Source: Desulfocorpusculum sp964414345
GTDB lineage: Bacteria; Desulfobacterota; Desulfocorpusculales; Desulfocorpusculum
Assembly: GCA_964414345.1 (NCBI GenBank)
Contig: CAYPWF010000008.1
Span: 15,805-79,804 of the forward strand
DNA length: 64,000 nt
Direction of reading: 5' to 3'
Part shown: positions 35,298 through 43,263 of the stretch, piece by piece
How positions within the stretch are numbered: position 1 is the stretch's first letter
Layout of the letters: each line of letters begins with the position of its first letter
Program-made: the position numbers and the translations under genes
Notes under the pieces: generated by a model
Seen by the model: the letters and a program-made list of their open reading frames with translations, nothing else
Databases searched by the model: none
What the model was told of the DNA's origin: nothing

Positions 35298-37084
35298 ACT
35301 CAAGAGCTTATGCCTACTCCAAGGCCCAAGGGCTTAGGCGACTCATCCCTTACGTTAGGGAACACCTAAGATGGATCATGCTTGGGCTTTTTTGCCTTGC
35401 AGCGGCGGACGCATTGGCCCTGCTGCCTCCATGGATCCTAAAAAAGGCCATAGACGGGCTAGGCAAGATGTCGGGGAGTGAGGAACTCCTGGGATATGCG
35501 GCCCTTATTCTCCTTGTGGCCTTCCTCCAAGCCTGTTTCCGCTATGGGTGGAGGACCTCTCTTTTCGGGGTAGCGCGGCATGTGGAATACAAAATGCGAA
35601 AGGAGCTTTTCGGGGCTCTTCAAAGGCTGGAAAGAGCTTTTTACTTGGAACGTTCAATCGGGGACGTCATGTCCAGGTGCACCAATGACCTGGTGGCCGT
35701 TCAGGAGCTCATAGCCTTTCTGGGACTGCTGGTGGTCGACAGCTCCCTGACCATTCTCAGCTGCGTGGTTTTGATGGCCTGGATAGATCCTGAGCTCACC
35801 CTGGCGGCCCTCTTGCCGCTTCCTCTGCTTTCAGTGTGCTTCATGTATTTCGGAAGGCGCGTCAAGGACAGAGCCCTTCAGGTGCAGGCACAGCTGGCCG
35901 AGCTCACCCAGGGCGTGCAAGAGATTCTAAGCGGCATTAGGGTAATCCAGGCCTACACCATGGAAAAGGCCAAGAGCCTAGGTTACCAAGAAGCTTGCAC
36001 CGAGTACCTGGACAAGCAGATGGAGCTGGCCCGTTTGAGAGGAGTCTTCTATGGACTGCTCGGCTTTTTGGCAGGTGGGTCTTTTGTCATAGTGCTGGGA
36101 TTTGGGGGAAAAAGCGTGGCTCAAGGACGGCTCACCCTAGGGAGTTTTGTAGCCTTCAACTCCTACTTGTTGATGCTCTCATGGCCCATGATGTCTTTGG
36201 GGTTCATGGTGAACCTTTTGCAGAGAGCCAGGGCTTCCCTTCAAAGAATAGGGGAGGTCTTGGAGGCCCGGCCTGCTGTGGCCAGCCCCAGCAGGCCGGC
36301 CCCCCTGGAGGATCCCCTCCAGGAAATACGCTTTGAGGAGGTGGGAGTAAAATATGCAGGCTCGGATGTCTGGGCCTTAAAAGGGATCAACCTGAGACTG
36401 CCTGCAGGGATGAAGGTGGGGGTGACAGGACCTGTGGGAAGTGGAAAAACAACCCTTCTGGAACTCCTGCCGCGCATTCAGGACCCCACAGAGGGAAGAG
36501 TTCTGATCAACGGACTGAACATAAAGCATCTCAGTTTGGAGGATTTGAGAAGCAAAGTTGTGCTGGTGGCCCAAGAGCCTTTTCTTTTTTCCGAATCCCT
36601 GGCCTCCAACGTCTGGATGGGGAAGCCAGGCCAGGATCCCTCAATGCTGGATCGCCTGGCCCGCATTGCATGTTTGGAAAGGGATATCAGCCTTCTCCCC
36701 CAAGGATGGGACACTTTGGTGGGGGAGCGGGGAGTAATGCTTTCGGGAGGACAACGGCAAAGGGTGGCTCTGGCTCGCGCCTTGGCCCTTTGCCCCTGGG
36801 TTTTGCTTCTGGATGATGCCTTTGCTCATCTGGATGCCCAGACCGAGCTGGAGATACTCCAGAATCTTCTTAGCAACTTTCCGGACATGACCCAGATCTT
36901 TGTTTCCCACAGGCTTTCCACCCTCATGAAAGCCGACTGGGTGATCGTATTGGGGCAAGGCAGCATTTTGGAGCAGGGTTCACCCGTGAACCTATTGGAA
37001 GGGAGGGGTTACTTCCAGAGGTTGGCCCGCCAACAGGAGATCCTTAAGGAGTTGGAAGCCTGGCCCGAAGGGGAGCCAAGATGA
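35294..37084 (+). CDS. ABC exporter half-transporter, subunit with degenerate catalytic site
   Basis: 596 residues: six TM helices (residues 20-310) then an ATPase domain. Walker A GPVGSGKTT, signature LSGGQRQRVALARAL, Walker B VLLLDDAFAHLD. The catalytic glutamate after Walker B is replaced by aspartate, as in the MdlA/LmrC type subunit of heterodimeric exporters. The partner subunit follows with a 4 bp overlap. The inferred job is export of the cluster's product, lipid or peptide-like. No ribosome site precedes ATG 35294, which suggests coupling to the small ORF at 35163. Confidence 0.92.
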   Translation: MNSRAYAYSKAQGLRRLIPYVREHLRWIMLGLFCLAAADALALLPPWILKKAIDGLGKMSGSEELLGYAALILLVAFLQACFRYGWRTSLFGVARHVEYKMRKELFGALQRLERAFYLERSIGDVMSRCTNDLVAVQELIAFLGLLVVDSSLTILSCVVLMAWIDPELTLAALLPLPLLSVCFMYFGRRVKDRALQVQAQLAELTQGVQEILSGIRVIQAYTMEKAKSLGYQEACTEYLDKQMELARLRGVFYGLLGFLAGGSFVIVLGFGGKSVAQGRLTLGSFVAFNSYLLMLSWPMMSLGFMVNLLQRARASLQRIGEVLEARPAVASPSRPAPLEDPLQEIRFEEVGVKYAGSDVWALKGINLRLPAGMKVGVTGPVGSGKTTLLELLPRIQDPTEGRVLINGLNIKHLSLEDLRSKVVLVAQEPFLFSESLASNVWMGKPGQDPSMLDRLARIACLERDISLLPQGWDTLVGERGVMLSGGQRQRVALARALALCPWVLLLDDAFAHLDAQTELEILQNLLSNFPDMTQIFVSHRLSTLMKADWVIVLGQGSILEQGSPVNLLEGRGYFQRLARQQEILKELEAWPEGEPR

Positions 37085-38913
37085 GAAGCACAGCCCAGTC
37101 ATGGGCTCCTGCCGAAGAGGAGATGGAGGCCAGAGAATACGACCTTCGCCTGACAGGACGCCTTTTCTTGTATTTGCGTCCGCACATGGGGCTGGCCTTG
37201 GTTTCTTTGGGGGTCTTGCTCTTGGACGGGTTCCTGGACATAGTAGGACCCTACCTTACAAAGGTGGCCATAGACGAGCACATGAGCAAAGGGGATGTGG
37301 CAGGCTTGACCTGGGTGGCTTTGCTCTATCTGACGGCCTTAACAGCCGGGGCCTTGACCCAATATTTTCGACTTTGGCTGCTACAACTTACGGGACAAAG
37401 AGCTGTTTTTCGGCTCAGGGTAGAGCTTTTGGAGAAACTTCTCGGACTCCCTCAGAGCTTCTATGACCGAACACCAATAGGAAGACTGGTCAGCAGGGCG
37501 GTGCAGGATGTGGAAGTGATCCAGGAGCTTTTCACCCAGGGGGTTGTTGTCATCTTCGGAGACATGGTGAGCCTCCTGGCCATAGCCGCGGCATTGCTTT
37601 GGCTGGATTGGAGGTTGGCACTGGTGACTCTCTGCTTGACTCCGCCCCTTGCTCTGGCTACGGTCTTTTACAGATCAAGGGCCAGGGACGCGTACCGGAA
37701 GCTTAGGCGCAAGGTGGCCCAGCTAAACGGTTTCCTGCAGGAAAGCTTAAGCGGTATGGTCACTATTCAGCTTTTTGGAAAACAGCAAAGAAATGAGGAG
37801 GCCTTTGAGGAACTGAACACGCATACCAGGGAACAGCATCTGCGCGCCATCCGGTATAGCTCTCTTTTCTTCCCTTTTGTGGAGGTCATGGCCGCCACAG
37901 CCCTGGGATTGATTCTCTGGTACGGAGGCGGCAGGGTCATACAGGAACAGATGTTGCCAGGGGTCCTGGTGGCCTTCATCCAGTACATGAGAAGGTTTTT
38001 CCAGCCTGTAAGGGATCTTGCCGAGAAATACAACTTGGTTCAGGCAGCCATGGCCTCCTCTGAAAGGGTCTTTGCGCTATTGGATACCCCTTCCAACATC
38101 ATTTCTTCTGAAAGCTCCGGCAAACCGCAACTGCTCAGAGGAGAAATAGAGGTAAAGGATCTTTGGTTTTCTTACAGGCCCCAGGAGTGGGTGTTGCGTA
38201 AAGTGAGCTTCCATGTGCCTGCTGGCCAGAGTCTGGCCATAGTGGGAGCTACAGGCGCTGGGAAGAGTTCCCTTATAGGTCTGTTCAACCGTTCCTATGA
38301 CCCCCAGGCAGGGGAGATCCTGGTGGAGGGCCTGGAGATCCGCAAGTGGCCCTTGAGGGAGCTCAGAAAACATGTGGGTATAATTCCCCAGGAGGTGTTT
38401 CTTTTTAGAGGTTCTCTGCTGGAGAATCTGCGTCTTTGGAACAAGCACATCCCCCTGGAAAGAATACAGGAAGTGGCTGCAAGAATAGGGCTTGAGCAAT
38501 GGATCCAATCTCTTCCGGGCGGTTACCAGATGCAGATCCAGGAGAGGGGCCAAAATCTCTCCCTAGGCCAGAGACAGCTTGTGGCTTTTTTGAGGGCTTT
38601 GCTTTATGACCCTGGAATATTGGTTCTTGACGAGGCTACATCCAGTGTGGATCCGCCCACCGAGATTTTGATACAAAAGGCCCTGGGCCTGCTGGCCCAG
38701 GGCAGGACCTGCATTTTCATAGCTCACCGGCTTTCGACCGTGCAGGCAGCTCATCGCATATTGGTGCTGCATCGGGGGAAGATCCTCGAGCAAGGCACCC
38801 ATCAGGAGCTCCTTGCTCAAAGGGGCCTTTACGAACGTCTTTACCGCTTGCATCTTGACCGGAACTTTCTCCAAGAGCCGGCCCGGGAGGTCTCCAGGCC
38901 GCTTCGTTCCTAA
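37081..38913 (+). CDS. ABC exporter half-transporter, partner subunit
   Basis: 610 residues with TM domain and ATPase. Walker A GATGAGKSS, Walker B ILVLDEATSSVD with an intact catalytic glutamate, and an unusual signature LSLGQRQLVAFLRAL in place of LSGGQ. A degenerate Walker-B partner plus LSLGQ here is the classical complementary pattern of heterodimeric exporters (MdlAB, LmrCD, TM287/288 type), giving one consensus and one degenerate ATP site. It is the last gene of the plus-strand cluster; its final 197 bp overlap the 3' end of the opposite cytochrome b reading frame. Confidence 0.93.
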   Translation: MRSTAQSWAPAEEEMEAREYDLRLTGRLFLYLRPHMGLALVSLGVLLLDGFLDIVGPYLTKVAIDEHMSKGDVAGLTWVALLYLTALTAGALTQYFRLWLLQLTGQRAVFRLRVELLEKLLGLPQSFYDRTPIGRLVSRAVQDVEVIQELFTQGVVVIFGDMVSLLAIAAALLWLDWRLALVTLCLTPPLALATVFYRSRARDAYRKLRRKVAQLNGFLQESLSGMVTIQLFGKQQRNEEAFEELNTHTREQHLRAIRYSSLFFPFVEVMAATALGLILWYGGGRVIQEQMLPGVLVAFIQYMRRFFQPVRDLAEKYNLVQAAMASSERVFALLDTPSNIISSESSGKPQLLRGEIEVKDLWFSYRPQEWVLRKVSFHVPAGQSLAIVGATGAGKSSLIGLFNRSYDPQAGEILVEGLEIRKWPLRELRKHVGIIPQEVFLFRGSLLENLRLWNKHIPLERIQEVAARIGLEQWIQSLPGGYQMQIQERGQNLSLGQRQLVAFLRALLYDPGILVLDEATSSVDPPTEILIQKALGLLAQGRTCIFIAHRLSTVQAAHRILVLHRGKILEQGTHQELLAQRGLYERLYRLHLDRNFLQEPAREVSRPLRS

Positions 38914-39574
38914 GCTCCCTTTCCCACCAAACCCCATGTCTTTGCCTGGCATAATCAGCATCCACTTTTCCGGTTAGAATAGCCCTGATTAAGGGACGAT
39001 TGGGCTTGATGAGAAGGGCCCCAAAATGGGCCATCACACCCAATAGGAAGAAGATGGTCCCAAAGGTGTGCACAAGGGTCACCCCCGTCACAAAAGCCGG
39101 TGGGAGAAAGAAATTGTCTAGGTTTTTTAACACCTTCAGAAGACCCGTCACCACCAGGATTGCACCCACGATTGCCATATAAGCATACGCATAGCGTTGC
39201 TCGGGCAGGAACTTATCCGCCTGAGGCTCTTTTCCCATCCCGAACATGGCCAGCACCGTTCGGATGGAGCCACCCAGATCCCCCTTTCTTGGGAGCAACC
39301 CCCTGTGTCCTGCAAGACCGTGGTAAAGAAAATGAAATAGCATGACGCTCACGAAAAGGATGGCCGCCATGTAGTGGATCTTGAGCTGGATGTGGAAATC
39401 CCCTGCCCAGCCCAGCAAGGGGAGTTTTGTCACCATGTACCGCTTGTACATGGGCAATTCACCGAACCCCGAAAAGATCAGAACCAACCCAGAGAGGGCC
39501 AAGAGCCAATGCTCGGCCAAATCCACCGCGGAATGCCTTTTCACCAAAGATCTGGGCATTTGTTTCTCCTGCAT
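38717..39574 (-). CDS. Membrane cytochrome b, formate-dehydrogenase gamma-like
   Basis: 285-residue reading frame for a four-helix dihaem b-type cytochrome of the FdnI/NarI-related kind, passing electrons between the quinone pool and a periplasmic partner. Likely haem ligands lie in AEHWLLALSG, KIHYMAAILF, LVHTFGTIFF and GVMAHFGALL. The family-like part ends with GKVDADYARQRHGVWW (about residue 215). The last about 66 codons are antisense to the exporter gene and carry no recognisable domain; a one-base shift just after VWWEREL would give an immediate stop. Either the tail is real or there is a frameshift. GGAGG precedes ATG 39574, 3 bp after the ferredoxin gene. Confidence 0.85.
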   Translation of the reverse strand: MQEKQMPRSLVKRHSAVDLAEHWLLALSGLVLIFSGFGELPMYKRYMVTKLPLLGWAGDFHIQLKIHYMAAILFVSVMLFHFLYHGLAGHRGLLPRKGDLGGSIRTVLAMFGMGKEPQADKFLPEQRYAYAYMAIVGAILVVTGLLKVLKNLDNFFLPPAFVTGVTLVHTFGTIFFLLGVMAHFGALLIKPNRPLIRAILTGKVDADYARQRHGVWWERELRNEAAWRPPGPALGESSGQDASGKDVRKGPFEQGAPDGCLARGSSPDAAPICDELPARSKAGEL

Positions 39575-39577
39575 CGC

Positions 39578-40567
39578 TCAATCCTCCCTTTTACCTTTTC
39601 CTCTTTGAAACATTATGAGACCCAAGGCCCCCAGACCTGCAGCCACAGGCCCCCAGAGGAATCCTTTGGCCCAACTGTTCACCTCCCCGAGTTTTGCTTT
39701 TACAGGTCCCATGTGAGGCCCTTTCTTGGAGGAGAGGATTTCCTGATTGATCTTTTCAAAAGGTATCTTGCTCACGTACAAGGTGGCTGTGCCCCCGTTT
39801 TCCTTCTCGCCGTAAATCACTCCCCCAATGTCTTGAGCCCTCTTATGAGCCATTTCCCTGATCTCTTGCCTTGGTCCAAAAGCAAGGGGAGCTTCCACAC
39901 CCTTACGGGCTCTGCAGGCCTCCACGCAGGCCGGCACACCCCCTTTGCTGAGAATGTCATGGCAAAGATCGCATTTGTACATGACTCCACCGCCTGCCGG
40001 CATAGGCTGGAGCTTTAGGTATAGGCCCACCCCGCTTTGTCTTTGAGGGATCTGCCAAGGGCACACAGCCTTGCACTTGGCACCCCCCAGGCAAATCCCG
40101 GGGTTTATAACCACAGAGCCGTCCTCGAACTTGTTCAGGGCCCCGAAGGGGCAGAGATTGGCGCAAGGTGGATTATCGCAGTGCATGCACCTTCGGGGGA
40201 TGAAGATGTCTTTCCCCTGCACTTGAACCTTTTGCACGGTTATCCAGTTGTAGGGGGTGAGGGTGTCTATGACATCTCTTTTTTCTGACCAATCATCATG
40301 GATCTTCTGAGGCCAGAGATCCTTTATGGGTTTCTTGGGCTCTGGGAAACGAGAGCTGTTTTTTCTCCTGCAGGCCTCCACACACCTGGGGATGGGCTCC
40401 CCCACGCACCCGTCGCAGAGGCTTAAGTCCACTAAGGTGGCAAAACGACCGGCCAGGCCGGCCCTTGCTGGGCTTGGGATCCCTGCACTGACGGCAACCC
40501 CTGCGGCGGCTGCCACAGCGCCCCTTTTTAGAAAACCTCTTCTGCTCATACCTGCTTTGTAAGACAT
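39578..40567 (-). CDS. Tat-exported 4Fe-4S ferredoxin, HybA/FdnH/DsrO-like
   Basis: 329 residues. The Tat signal is SRRGFLKRGAVAAAAGVAVS. Four cysteine clusters follow: CDGCVGEPIPRCVEAC, CMHCDNPPCANLCPFG, CLGGAKCKAVCP and CDLCHDILSKGGVPACVEAC, the pattern for four [4Fe-4S] clusters of the DmsB/FdnH/HybA group. The C-terminus ends in one TM helix (LWGPVAAGLGALGLIMF), anchoring it on the periplasmic face. The start at ATG 40567 has GGAGG 8 bases upstream. With the cytochrome b gene it forms a two-gene electron-transfer module; no molybdopterin catalytic subunit is encoded in the window. Confidence 0.9.
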   Translation of the reverse strand: MSYKAGMSRRGFLKRGAVAAAAGVAVSAGIPSPARAGLAGRFATLVDLSLCDGCVGEPIPRCVEACRRKNSSRFPEPKKPIKDLWPQKIHDDWSEKRDVIDTLTPYNWITVQKVQVQGKDIFIPRRCMHCDNPPCANLCPFGALNKFEDGSVVINPGICLGGAKCKAVCPWQIPQRQSGVGLYLKLQPMPAGGGVMYKCDLCHDILSKGGVPACVEACRARKGVEAPLAFGPRQEIREMAHKRAQDIGGVIYGEKENGGTATLYVSKIPFEKINQEILSSKKGPHMGPVKAKLGEVNSWAKGFLWGPVAAGLGALGLIMFQRGKGKRED

Positions 40568-40629
40568 CCCCTTTCCCTCCATAAGCCTGGACCAGGACAC
40601 AGCCGAAAACCCCCTTCTTGCTGTGCATC

Positions 40630-40902
40630 TCAAGCCCAGTTGATGTAGCGGGAGACCGCCTTTTGAAACTCCCTGAGGCTCTCCCTGTTTCCCCTTTCCC
40701 CTGAGCTATCCCTCTCCAAACACTCCTCCAGGTATGCCTGGAGAACCACTGCCCCCACCTTCTTCATGGCAGCTGTCACGGCCGCAACCTGTGTCAAAAC
40801 ATCAGAGCAGAGGGCCTCCCTCTCGATCATGCCTGCAAGCCCCCTCACCTGCCCCTCGATCCTCTTGAGCCTCATTAGGATTTCCCGTCTCTCTTTTTCC
40901 AT
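40630..40902 (-). CDS. CsoR/FrmR/CstR-family repressor
   Basis: 90-residue all-helical repressor of the CsoR family, beginning MEKERREILMRLKRIEGQVR. The two cysteines of the sensor site are present (ALCSDVLTQVAAV and AYLEECLE), but the histidine that CsoR uses to bind Cu(I) is a tyrosine here. Two cysteines without that histidine is the pattern of the persulfide sensor CstR and unlike copper sensors. Combined with the adjacent sulfur-relay genes, a reactive-sulfur sensor is the best inference. The start is ATG 40902, with GGGGGG upstream. It lies 63 bp before the ferredoxin/cytochrome genes on the same strand, which it probably controls. Confidence 0.85.
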   Translation of the reverse strand: MEKERREILMRLKRIEGQVRGLAGMIEREALCSDVLTQVAAVTAAMKKVGAVVLQAYLEECLERDSSGERGNRESLREFQKAVSRYINWA

Positions 40903-40922
40903 ACCATACCCCCCTATGGTAT
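40901..40922 (-). promoter_or_regulatory. Inverted-repeat operator over the CsoR/CstR-like gene start
   Basis: ATACCATA at 40901-40908 and its exact reverse complement TATGGTAT at 40915-40922 flank six C residues. AT-rich arms around a G/C run are the known shape of CsoR/CstR operators. The site covers the ribosome-binding region and first bases of the repressor gene, which predicts autorepression and control of the downstream ferredoxin-cytochrome b genes. Confidence 0.7.
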
Positions 40923-41072
40923 ATAAATTAACAAACAAGCCTTTTGTGGTCAAGTGATTTTGTTTTTGTAAAATTTTTCTATCTATGGGGTATCCAGGCA
41001 AATTTTGAGCTGCTGGTTTGGATGGCTGCTCTCAGATTGAAGATTTTCCAAAACTGCTCCAGGCCTGAAAAG

Positions 41073-41278
41073 CTTCTAGCCCCCATAATTCATGATGAGA
41101 GGGCAATGCGGGCTATCTGAATGACATGTTAGGAAAAACGGGGCCATGCTCAAATGCACCCTGACTCCCCATTTCAGATTTTATTCTGCTTTTACTCGGA
41201 ATATGTCGAAGCGTATCGGGGGTTTGGGGGCTTGAGCCCCCAAAGTCACGGGCTTTAAAGAATGATCCGGGCCAAAAG
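41073..41278. repeat. MITE-like dispersed element, copy 2
   Basis: 206 bp element inside the 503 bp gap (40903-41405) upstream of the repressor gene and downstream of the sulfur cluster. Ends: left CTTCTAGCCCCCATAATTC; the right end read on the other strand is CTTTTGGCCCGGATCATTC. Internal parts match copy 1, including the hairpin GGGGGCTTGAGCCCCC near 41226 and the GGAATATGTCGAAG segment that is best preserved in copy 3. No protein is encoded. Apart from the operator and a small hairpin, the rest of the gap shows nothing recognisable. Confidence 0.7.
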
Positions 41279-41373
41279 GGGGGGGAGACATCCCCCTGAG
41301 GCCAAATCTTCCGCAAAATCGAGCCCCTAAGTATCTAAGTGAAGAGAAATGCCATCACCCCCGTGACCAACTA

Positions 41374-41394
41374 CAGGTGATAATAGATCACCTG
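41374..41394. terminator. Hairpin downstream of the sulfur-relay cluster
   Basis: CAGGTGAT and ATCACCTG form a perfect 8 bp stem around AATAG. It lies 11 bp beyond the stop of the last gene of the minus-strand sulfur cluster (41406). No U-run follows on that strand, so it is at best a weak or Rho-assisted terminator, or a transcript-end stabiliser. Confidence 0.35.
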
Positions 41395-41405
41395 CACTCA
41401 CCGGT

Positions 41406-41696
41406 TCAAAGGGCCAGCACCCGATTGGCCTCCAGTATCAACTCCACAGCACCCCTGTAATCCACAACCCCGGCTTCTTGAGCTTTGACACCCCTGGCCT
41501 CCAAATCCGCCTCCAAGGCCCAAAGCCTTCCTCTCAAAGAGGCAAGGTTTTCTGATAGACCTGAGCAGACACTCCTTAGGGCCAGAACAGCATCTTGGAT
41601 CAGAAGCACTTGGTCCTGCTCCCTCACCCTTGGAAGCCACGTCTCCATGTCTCTCCTGGCCCAAGGGGACTTGCTGAAAACAAAAAGGGTCTCCAT
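41406..41696 (-). CDS. DsrH/TusB-like sulfur relay protein
   Basis: 96-residue small protein of the DsrH/TusB family. The family pattern is the opening METLFVFSKSPW and the DQVLLIQDAVLALRSV strand-helix. TusB forms a heterohexamer with TusC and TusD that relays persulfide sulfur for tRNA thiolation; DsrEFH does the same in dissimilatory sulfur metabolism. A cysteine at CSGL is present. ATG 41696 is preceded by GAGGAG. It is the last gene of a DsrE-TusA-DsrE2-DsrE-DsrF-DsrH run. Confidence 0.75.
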   Translation of the reverse strand: METLFVFSKSPWARRDMETWLPRVREQDQVLLIQDAVLALRSVCSGLSENLASLRGRLWALEADLEARGVKAQEAGVVDYRGAVELILEANRVLAL

Positions 41697-41710
41697 CAAG
41701 ATCTCCTCTG

Positions 41711-42067
41711 TTAAAAAGCCAAAAGCACCGAGGCCCCCCTCAAGAGGCTTGGAAGCTCATCTTCTTCAAGCCACCCATCGTGCTGCACAAGTTCCTCTTC
41801 TTTGATTCCCCTTTCCAGCAAAGAGGGCTTGTGAACCAGAAGCCTGGCCTCGTAATCAGAGCTCTGGGCAAAGACTTTGTAAAGGCTCTCTCTCCAGCCC
41901 AACCGTGTGCCATCCCCTCCCTTAACCAAACAGAACACCCCGTCTTCCAGGGCCACCACGGTTGTGCCCAGGCCCATAGCCGGCAAAGTCATTATCACTC
42001 TAAAGCCTTCTGCTGCAGAGGCCTCTCCGTAAGGCCCACTGCGAATCAGGACCACCGCTTCCTTCAT
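41711..42067 (-). CDS. DsrF/TusC-like sulfur relay protein
   Basis: 118 residues with the DsrE/F fold: VVLIRSGPYGEASAAEGFRV, then VVALEDGVFCLVKGG, and a C-terminal EEDELPSLLRGASVLLAF. The length equals E. coli TusC (119). ATG 42067 is chosen, with GAGGAG upstream; the frame is open to 42259 but that part overlaps the upstream gene. It starts 13 bp after the DsrE-like gene stop and is followed by the DsrH-like gene, 14 bp away, in the TusD-C-B order. Confidence 0.78.
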   Translation of the reverse strand: MKEAVVLIRSGPYGEASAAEGFRVIMTLPAMGLGTTVVALEDGVFCLVKGGDGTRLGWRESLYKVFAQSSDYEARLLVHKPSLLERGIKEEELVQHDGWLEEDELPSLLRGASVLLAF

Positions 42068-42080
42068 TTCCTTACTCTCC

Positions 42081-42431
42081 TCAGGGCCCCAAAGAGAAAA
42101 ACCTGTCGCATGTGGCCACCATCTGGCCCAGTTGGCCCATCCCGGCCCTCTTAACTCCCGGCACCAAGTGCTCCTTCTGCAATCCTCTGTAATTTGCGCA
42201 CTGCCCGCAGATGGCCACCTCAGCTCCCCTGGCAACCAGCTCCTGCACCTGGTGCCCAATGTTTCGGTCCCCCGTGGGCTTCATGAGCCCGCTGGCGTTT
42301 ATCACCCCGTCCTCGAAAAGGAAAAGGGCCGCTTGGTGTCCCATATCCAAGGCCGCATTCAGGAGGCTCAAGGCAGTGTCTATGTTCTGCTGAGCGTAAG
42401 GGCCTGTGCGCACCATGATGCCTATCTTCAT
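42081..42431 (-). CDS. DsrE/TusD-like sulfur transferase
   Basis: 116 residues. It starts KIGIMVRTGPYAQQNIDTAL, and the likely sulfur-carrying cysteine sits in GAEVAICGQCANYRGL (CGxC motif, about residues 76-79), where the DsrE/TusD subunit has its active cysteine. Expected partner of the DsrF- and DsrH-like proteins encoded next, giving a DsrEFH-type heterohexamer. ATG 42431 has GGAG upstream. The gene lies 40 bp after the DsrE2-like gene. Confidence 0.8.
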   Translation of the reverse strand: MKIGIMVRTGPYAQQNIDTALSLLNAALDMGHQAALFLFEDGVINASGLMKPTGDRNIGHQVQELVARGAEVAICGQCANYRGLQKEHLVPGVKRAGMGQLGQMVATCDRFFSLGP

Positions 42432-42471
42432 AGCAGGGCTCTCCAAAGCAGTCTCAAGACCCTTCAAGAGG

Positions 42472-42948
42472 TCAGATAAAAAGGTTGATCTGGGACTTAC
42501 CTGCCTCGTTCAAGAAGCTGGCGACCCCCCCCACTTCGCAGGGCACTGCCAAATCCTCCCTGGTGACTCCCATGACATCCATGGACATTTGGCAGGCCAC
42601 AAACTGCACACCCAGCTCCAGGGCTGTATCCAGAAGCTCCCTCAGGCTTGCCACCTTCTTGTCCTTCATCATTTTTTTTAGCAACCTGGGGCCTATCCCC
42701 AACATGTTCATCCTGGAAAGAGGCATGTGCTCAAAGCCTCCCTTGTTCATAAAGCCCATCATGCGCTCTAGGACTCCACCGTGAGCCATGGCCTCGGATT
42801 TCTTGATCAGGTTCAGTCCCCAAAAAGTGCAGAAAACCGTAACCTGATAACCCATGCTGGCTGCCCCGGTGGCCAAAACAAGGGCCGCCATGGCCTTATC
42901 CATGTCCCCTGAGAAAAGAATCATGGACATGCGCCTTTCCTCGGTCAT
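42472..42948 (-). CDS. DsrE2-family protein
   Basis: 158 residues of the DsrE2 family: MILFSGDMDKAMAALVLATG, VFCTFWGLNLIK and the conserved cysteine in GVQFVACQMSMDVMGV. DsrE2 proteins commonly sit next to TusA and rhodanese genes and are linked to cytoplasmic persulfide transfer, often membrane-associated. Methionine-rich stretches (MMGFMNKGGFEHMPLSRMNM) are typical of the family. ATG 42948 has GGAGG 5 bases upstream. The tusA gene lies 28 bp upstream. Confidence 0.85.
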   Translation of the reverse strand: MTEERRMSMILFSGDMDKAMAALVLATGAASMGYQVTVFCTFWGLNLIKKSEAMAHGGVLERMMGFMNKGGFEHMPLSRMNMLGIGPRLLKKMMKDKKVASLRELLDTALELGVQFVACQMSMDVMGVTREDLAVPCEVGGVASFLNEAGKSQINLFI

Positions 42949-42976
42949 GCTCACCTCCTTTTTTTGGCCCCACCGC

Positions 42977-43204
42977 TTAAGACTTGGCTATGTAAGCGGT
43001 TCGGATTTCCCCTTCTGATTCCAAAGCCTTGAGCTGGTTGCCGGTGGTCTCGCACCAAGCCCTCACATCCGCCTCGAAGCCTGGGTCATCCGCACTTACG
43101 GCCAGGATCTGTCCCTGGGACATCTCCTTAATGGCTTTGCTGAGCTTCACGATGGGCATGGGACAGGCCATGCCCCTGCAGTCCAAACTCCTGTCAGCCT
43201 GCAT
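42977..43204 (-). CDS. tusA: TusA-family sulfur carrier
   Basis: 75-residue SirA/TusA protein. The hallmark is LDCRGMACPMPIVKLSKAIK, in which the CP cysteine carries persulfide sulfur. In E. coli TusA passes sulfur from IscS to TusD for 2-thiouridine synthesis; in sulfur-metabolising bacteria it delivers it to DsrEFH. The neighbouring DsrE-type genes support such a relay. AAGGAGG precedes ATG 43204. Confidence 0.93.
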   Translation of the reverse strand: MQADRSLDCRGMACPMPIVKLSKAIKEMSQGQILAVSADDPGFEADVRAWCETTGNQLKALESEGEIRTAYIAKS

Positions 43205-43263
43205 GGCGCATTTCCTCCTTATCCAAAAGATCGCCGTGACTCTAAGCTAACCCACGGCCATCA

